A stretch of DNA of 64,000 bases from Costus lasius (Eukaryota; Streptophyta; Magnoliopsida; Zingiberales; Costaceae), in the NCBI GenBank assembly GCA_027563935.2, contig CM050449.1, positions 41,886,507-41,950,506 on the forward strand. Reading direction: 5' to 3'. Under the pieces are notes generated by a model that was given only the letters and a program-made list of their open reading frames with translations, ran no database searches and was not told the origin of the DNA. This document shows positions 59,801 through 64,000 of the stretch, one piece after another. The position numbers and the translations under genes were made by a program. Numbering within the stretch: the stretch's first letter is position 1; each line of letters opens with the position of its first letter.

Positions 59801-60734
59801 TGAGTTCCTGCACATTTGAACAAATGTGAACTCCACATGCAGTGTCCAACACCCATGAAATAGAAGAAGAAGATACCATGACTTCAGTCACGAAAATACC
59901 TGAGCCAGAAGCGAAAGGCTTGCTTCCCTTCTTATCTCCTTGGAGCGCTTTACAGTCCTTCTTCCAGTGACCCAGCTGGCCACAATGGAAACATCTGTAT
60001 TCCTTCGACCGCTTTATCTTTTGCTTTAGAGCCTTGTTGTAGCTCTTGATAGGGGCTTTGCCCTTCTTCCCCTTCTTCTTGTTCCTGGAAGGAACCATTA
60101 GGACAGAGGATGAAGGCTTTCCCTTCTCAAGAGTCTGCTCTGTAGTATAGAGCATGTTCAGTAACTCCGCCGGCGTACAGTCGATCTTGTTCATATTAAA
60201 ATTAATGATGAATGGATCGAAAGAGGCCGGGAGAGACTGCAGGATGATGTCTACAACAAGCTCCTGATTGATGGTGTGTCCCAGTTTCTCTAGAGCCTCC
60301 TTGTACCCAATCATCTTGAGTACGTGACCTCCCACTGGACTCCCTTCAGTCAGTTTGCTCTGAAAGAAAAGTTTAGTCAAGTTATAGCGTTCAGTCCTTG
60401 CCTGTACAGCATACAACATCTTGAGATTTGCTATAATTTCAATAGCAGATAAATCTTTATGCTGACGCTGAAGCTCTGGCGTCATAGACGCAAGCATAAG
60501 GCAAGCGACATCAATGCTATCATTGACATGCTTCTCATAAGCTTCCCGAACCGCCCTTGCGGCGTTCGCAGCGGGTTGAGGCGGTATTGCCGTCTCAAGG
60601 ACATACAGTTTCCTCTCAGCCTTAAGAACAATCTTAAGGTGTCCGTACCAGTCTGAGAAGTTTGGCCCAGCAAACTTCTCCCTTTCCAGTAAGGATCGCA
60701 CATTGAACGCTGTGGTGTTCGTTGCTGCAGTAAT
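56823..60734 (-). CDS. Copia F gag-pol polyprotein, intact 1,292-codon block
   Basis: From the GTG at 60701 to the stop at 56823 the frame is unbroken; it is also open back to the acceptor at 60735. Counting from 60701: UBN2-type gag about 20-200; zinc knuckle C237, C240, H245, C250; aspartic protease D286 in LDTACGVHI; integrase zinc site H420, H425, C451, C454 and catalytic D481, D544, E580 (D-35-E); RT about 814-1000 with YVDD 966-969; RNase H about 1130-1270 with D1139, E1180, D1218. The integrase-before-RT order is Copia. No ATG exists between the upstream in-frame TAG and residue 70; the position used as ATG in element A is ACG here. A spliced start codon from the LTR is therefore proposed. 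It makes virus-like particles, protease, integrase and reverse transcriptase, and may drive D-E in trans. Confidence 0.95.
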   Translation of the reverse strand: MTAATNTTAFNVRSLLEREKFAGPNFSDWYGHLKIVLKAERKLYVLETAIPPQPAANAARAVREAYEKHVNDSIDVACLMLASMTPELQRQHKDLSAIEIIANLKMLYAVQARTERYNLTKLFFQSKLTEGSPVGGHVLKMIGYKEALEKLGHTINQELVVDIILQSLPASFDPFIINFNMNKIDCTPAELLNMLYTTEQTLEKGKPSSSVLMVPSRNKKKGKKGKAPIKSYNKALKQKIKRSKEYRCFHCGQLGHWKKDCKALQGDKKGSKPFASGSGIFVTEVMVSSSSISWVLDTACGVHICSNVQELKRRRQVGQHQVDLRVGNGARVAAVAVGEYHISLPSGLVLELDNCYFVPSITKNIISIPALARKGFSFECKTSKCCISFDNIVYATGSINNGLFMLDMECSVQQIDNKKAKYADDSTLLWHSRLGHINKKRIKRLHDHGLLGSFSYEELDTCKACLMGKMTKSPFSNKGQRASGLLDLIHSDVCGPFSKHARGGYSYFITFTDDFSRYGYVYLMRHKSESFDKFKEFKNEVQNQLGRNIKALHSDRGGEYLSQEFTDYLKECGIISQLTPPGTPQWNGVSERRNRTLLDMVRSMMSQATLPYSFWGFALETAAKVLNRVPSKAVSKTPYELWYGKQPSLTFIKIWGCEAYVKKLASGKLESRSDKCIFVGYPKETKGYYFYDPKENKVFVARTAIFLEKEFLLQEASGREIKLDENPEEGQSSQTQLDETEPIEQVDVQPEAQISREPRRSGRIRRQPERYDGVYIIDDEPLTYADAVSGPESTRWLEAMRAEMDSMSDNQVWDLVDPPQGVIPKGCKWIFKKKIDMDGNVVTYKGRLVAKGFKQIYGIDYDETFSPVAMFKSIRIILAIAAYYDYEIWQMDVKTAFLNGKLEEDVYMTQPEGFINPSDRHKICKLKKSIYGLKQASRSWNIRFDESICKFGFIKNEDDPCVYKRFSGSVITFLVLYVDDILIIGNDIPELHAVKAWLRKCFQMKDLGEAAYVLGVKIYRDRSKRLLGLCQSTYIDKVLERFHLENSKRGYLPVRHGPNLSKSQCPQTQTEKDEMDNTPYASAIGSIMYAMLCTRPDVAYGLSVTSRFQSNPGKAHWIAVKNILKYLRRTKDMFLIYGGQEELSIEGYTDASFKSDQDDFRLQSGYVFSLNGGAVVWKSFKQSIVADSTTEAEYVAASEASKEAVWIRKFVQELGVVPLSADPLVIFCDNTGAIAQAKEPRSHQKSKHIQRRFHLIREIIDRGDIKICKVHTDDNLADPLTKPLAQQKHEKHCNNMGLRFLNH

Positions 60735-62670
60735 CTATAACATTGCAAGAACAACAGGGTCAGTATCAATGTTAGAATCAATCCAGGACTTAAGAATGAT
60801 TCTTTTCTCACTATTTTATCTGACTGAAAAATCCAGTAAAACAGTCCGAAAGAGTAAAACTCTTTTAGTGAGATGGGATCCAGATTTCATACTTGGTCTC
60901 CGCGTCCCGCTCAGGCGAGATAAGATGCACAGAGAGTACAAGCACTAATCTCTGGTAGGCAATCCCTGCCAATCGCCAACCCGTGCGATTCCCCTTCATC
61001 TGGGCAATCCAGCAGACTGTGCCAACTGAGTTGGTACAACACAGTCTCTGATCCCACAGATGGCTGCCTCCATATGGCTACCATGTGCTCAATATGTAGC
61101 CTACATGGTCAAGCTGACCTGACCTACTCCCTGGACCACCACGTGCTATGCTGAGCAACGAGAAGCGATAAATCCCTTCTCTGTAACACGCAGGTGTAAT
61201 CACACACCGTCTGAAGATAGATGGGCGTGCCCACTGAGTGGGTACAACACGGCCCCAACGATAGTCAGAACAGTGAGGTTTCGCGTCAGAAGGCTTACGT
61301 GCTTGATATTCATCGTTGGATTTTAACGGTCCTTTTTTCTTCTTAACTATCATGCAAATCCTATGGTGATAGCAGAAGAATGAATCATGCAGATATTAAA
61401 TTTACTTAAACAGTAAATAGAAAGCATGATGATCTTATGTGGTAAAAGCCCATTAAGCCTAAGTTAGACCTTAAATTAACTTAAGTCTTCACTTGAGCTC
61501 TTCATGGATCTTTATCATTTCATCTGGCCCAACCCGGGCCAAAGCACCCTGTACAGGTGAGATGCGCCCACCAGGTAAAATGCGCCTGTCCTAGAGTCGA
61601 ACCCTAGACCTCCCACTGGTGAAGCCACTTGCTGCATGCGCCTCTGCCATGTGTGCTCTGAGCTCATGTCTAATTAAAATACATTTTAATCTATCTAGAC
61701 ATGATTGACTCACAGGTCAATTACACATTATCAATTAATTAAAATGTGATGCGCAGATCACAATAAATAATTTACAATATTCATCCAGGCACGCAGGCCC
61801 CAGCACAGCGCACATTAAATTTGGGCAGCCCACATAAGATGAAATAGACATTCAAACATGTTATACAAACATAATGTGCCCAAATAAAATTTTCGAAAAT
61901 CCCATTGGCATGAATTTTATTTCCTTATGTGCCCTACTACCTTACAACGGTCCATTAATAGGGATCCACTCATCAGACCTAGTCAGACCCACTGCCCTTG
62001 CATGCACCAAGTCATAACCGATTTGTGTCGACCTCATGGTCAACAATGCATGCCATAAGGGCTGAACGTCCCTCATGAGTTCTGGCAAGCGGGTGTGACC
62101 CCGGGCCTTAATCATGAGCGTTCATTGGTTGTCTCAATCAGACATCGCTACACGCCTTTCTGCAGTCGACCTATAGCCACCTCTTGCTTGCGCATAGGTG
62201 CCATCTGGTCGACCCATCTAGGCTGTCAGATGGTCTGATCAGACAGTTGGGTCTATACTGGACGATGACTTCAACCCTAATAACCCGTCTAAGTTTTTCA
62301 AGTAGGCGCTTAGATCTAAATGGATCCGCGCAAGTAAATAAAAGAGTTTTGATCAAAAACTACAACATGCGCCAACAATATACATGCGCCAATGTAAAGC
62401 ATACATCTATTTTCGCATGATCAACTATCATGTGGTTTCGCATGTAATTTAGATCTATTCATAAGCACAAACAAGGATCACAAAAACAAGCAATCATATG
62501 ATCATACAGAAACTTGGCTCTGATACCAATTGAAAGTCCCTAAAGGGGGGCGAAAACCCTAATAGGCGCATATCAGAGTTTTCACAAGCGGAAGCTAGGG
62601 TTTCTAAGATCAGTTTGCATGTCATATAATCAACTTATTAGTACTTGTATAGATCAAATTAAGATCATAC
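60735..62670 (-). other. Predicted leader intron of copia F
   Basis: On the minus strand the donor GTATGATC follows ATGGCTATG (62679-62671). The acceptor is TTATAG at 60735, preceded by TACTGACC and a T-rich run. The exons join in frame: ATG-GCT-ATG then ATT-ACT-GCA-GCA-ACG. The intron contains the primer-binding site and the hairpins at 61588-61610, 61704-61721, 61746-61761 and 62074-62116. Confidence 0.68.
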
Positions 62671-64000
62671 CATAGCCATGATTGAATGGCGACTTGGAAG
62701 CAGAGAACGAAGTAGCTCTCCTCCAAATCGTGCGCACACAAGATGATTGATCGGCTACTCCTTGTCGATCCTTGTGCTAGCAAGGCTCCAAGGTGTCCTT
62801 TTGTGTGGAGGAGAAGAGATGAATTTCCTTTTTCTTTTTTTGGCCGAAAGCTCTTCTTGGCGTGAAGGCCACCCAAGACGAGAGCAAGAAGAATCCAGTC
62901 CGCGAGAGAGAGTGAGGAGCCCCTTCATGTTCGAAAACGTCTTTCTATTTTTAGAAAGCACTAACTCCACTTCAACTCCCACGTTACTATCTCTTAATCG
63001 AACCATTCGAACCACACGTTCACTAAAGTGAACCGGTTCCAATCGGTTTGGTTTAATTGAATTTGGTTTAAGGACCAAATCAAACCAAGCCTTGGTCTGG
63101 ATCTTATTAAACCAAAAAGGTTCAAGATCTAACCACACATCTCTTGATGCTCTTGATCTCATCGATCTAGCATCAAATCTCTCGATCGAAGGTTACCGAT
63201 CTCAAGCCCTAATCAATCAAACATGATCAGACCAGATCTCACTTACAATCAGAGTTTAAACTCCTTTAAACTGAACCAAAACAATTCAGTCCACACGATC
63301 TGACTCAAGTAAGCCATATCATCAAATTGTGCGACCCTAAGGGTTTCCTTTAAATGTCGGTAATGATAACTTACGTTATCACGATCAGTGAGGGGTATCT
63401 AGCAACACATCACTGTCTCCCGATATAAAGGAAAGAGTCTTCCAAGACTACACCCAAATCACAGCATAAGTGTGAATTCAATTCACTAGACATACTTGTT
63501 TCCTTTGCCACTGGATGTTCTTATTGGATAAGCATGTCAAGCCTGTAACTCCAATATGATGAGAGTGGTTAGATCAGATGAACATAGTCATCTGGGTATG
63601 GCCATACACTTTCTCAACCATCTCATCCAGGGGGCCCCCTTTAGAACATCACACTCCAAACAAGGAGAAGACAATCCTATATCTATCACTAGCGCCCTAA
63701 CATGACTCATGCTCATTATCCAAGATAGTCTATAACCATTATGTTTCAAATGATATTGAACTACCTCAAAACAATGCCAATCATCATTTAGAAACACAAG
63801 TGATCTCAAGTCAGAGGAAGTATGCCACTTGCTTGCATACAAGGATTATTCACATTGTGACAAGCAATTGAATATCCTAAGTAGGGTCTGTCTAGTACAT
63901 CCAATGTACCCATGAGTCTACATCTTATTCCATGCTCGAAGCATCCTATAGGATTAGAACACATATTAGTCTCAATCATATCAAGGCTGTCTCATGTTCA
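62531..64000 (-). repeat. 5' LTR of copia F, truncated by the window
   Basis: Begins (plus strand) TGAAAGTCCCTAAAGG right after the reverse-complemented primer-binding site GCTCTGATACCA. It matches 55134-56603 almost base for base. About 199 bp should lie outside. Confidence 0.96.

Larger units (their letters stand above)
36804..64000 (-). mobile_element. Copia element G with three nested insertions, right end outside
   Basis: The minus-strand element comprises a 3' LTR (36804-47057, interrupted by D-E), gag-pol pseudogene (47079-50691), leader (to 52331) and a 5' LTR starting at 52332. The 5' LTR is interrupted by solo LTR H and then by F. The two LTRs match over 36824-37970 and 53991-55133. 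The primer-binding site CAGTGGTATCAGAG on the minus strand abuts the 5' LTR. The left flank is ATCTC (36799-36803). The rest of the 5' LTR must lie past F, outside the window. Confidence 0.9.
55134..64000 (-). mobile_element. Copia element F, young and coding-intact, right end outside
   Basis: 3' LTR 55134-56802, polypurine tract, gag-pol 56823-60734, leader, primer-binding site 62517-62529, and 5' LTR from 62531 past the window end (expected about 64199). The two LTRs differ at about a dozen positions over the 1,470 bp that can be compared. It inserted into the G 5' LTR. Confidence 0.95.

Noticed and set aside
60701..60703. GTG as the real start codon of F gag-pol
   Set aside because: Non-AUG initiation after a 2-kb leader full of AUGs is unlikely, D has TTG at the same site, and the residues before it are conserved in all copies.

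Overview
The window is nuclear DNA from a flowering plant. It holds two spliced protein-coding genes with plant-type short GT-AG introns, set among nested LTR retrotransposons, MITE-like elements and AT-rich intergenic DNA. A monocot is the better guess, because the MYB exons are GC-rich at third codon positions, but this is weak evidence and I do not name a species.

Layout. 1-1345 is an eroded Ty1/copia integrase/RT relic. 3081-4225 (+) is a three-exon gene for a small acidic protein with a conserved N-terminal core, preceded by three AACGG (MSA-type, G2/M) motifs. 8220-8678 is a hAT-like MITE. 9939-19647 is a decayed Ty3/gypsy chromovirus (element Y); its 5' LTR carries a 2.6-kb solo LTR of another family with a perfect 5-bp target duplication. 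20040-20385 is an A-rich minisatellite. 21250-22062 (-) is an R2R3-MYB gene with the classical 139/130-nt exon pattern.

From about 23.9 kb to the end almost everything is retrotransposon. An LTR and leader of a second gypsy element (X, about 23884-25899) is cut by copia element A (25900-30417), which is cut by copia B (30418 to about 34009). B joins abruptly to a copia LTR fragment (C), a piece of X-type LTR, and the 3' end of a chromodomain gypsy (Z, to about 35909). A relic LTR (J, 36338-36803) is split by copia G on the minus strand (36804 to beyond 64000). G's left LTR contains a complete copia, D-E (38228-46527, target duplication CATAC). G's right LTR contains a solo LTR (H, target duplication AGGGA) and the young, coding-intact copia F (55134 to beyond 64000, minus strand; 1,292-codon gag-pol block).

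How the parts work together. A, B, D-E, F, H and C are one copia family. Their LTRs carry a conserved short exon, ATG-GCN-ATG followed at once by a GTA splice donor. The gag-pol frame of B, D and F lacks an AUG at the site used by A, and begins right after a branch-point and acceptor signal about 1.95 kb downstream. Joining the two is in frame in every copy. I infer that gag-pol is translated from a spliced RNA whose start codon lies in the LTR, while the intron, which carries the primer-binding site and several covarying hairpins, stays only in genomic RNA. This would separate translation from packaging in the way retroviruses do, and is the most interesting signal in the window.
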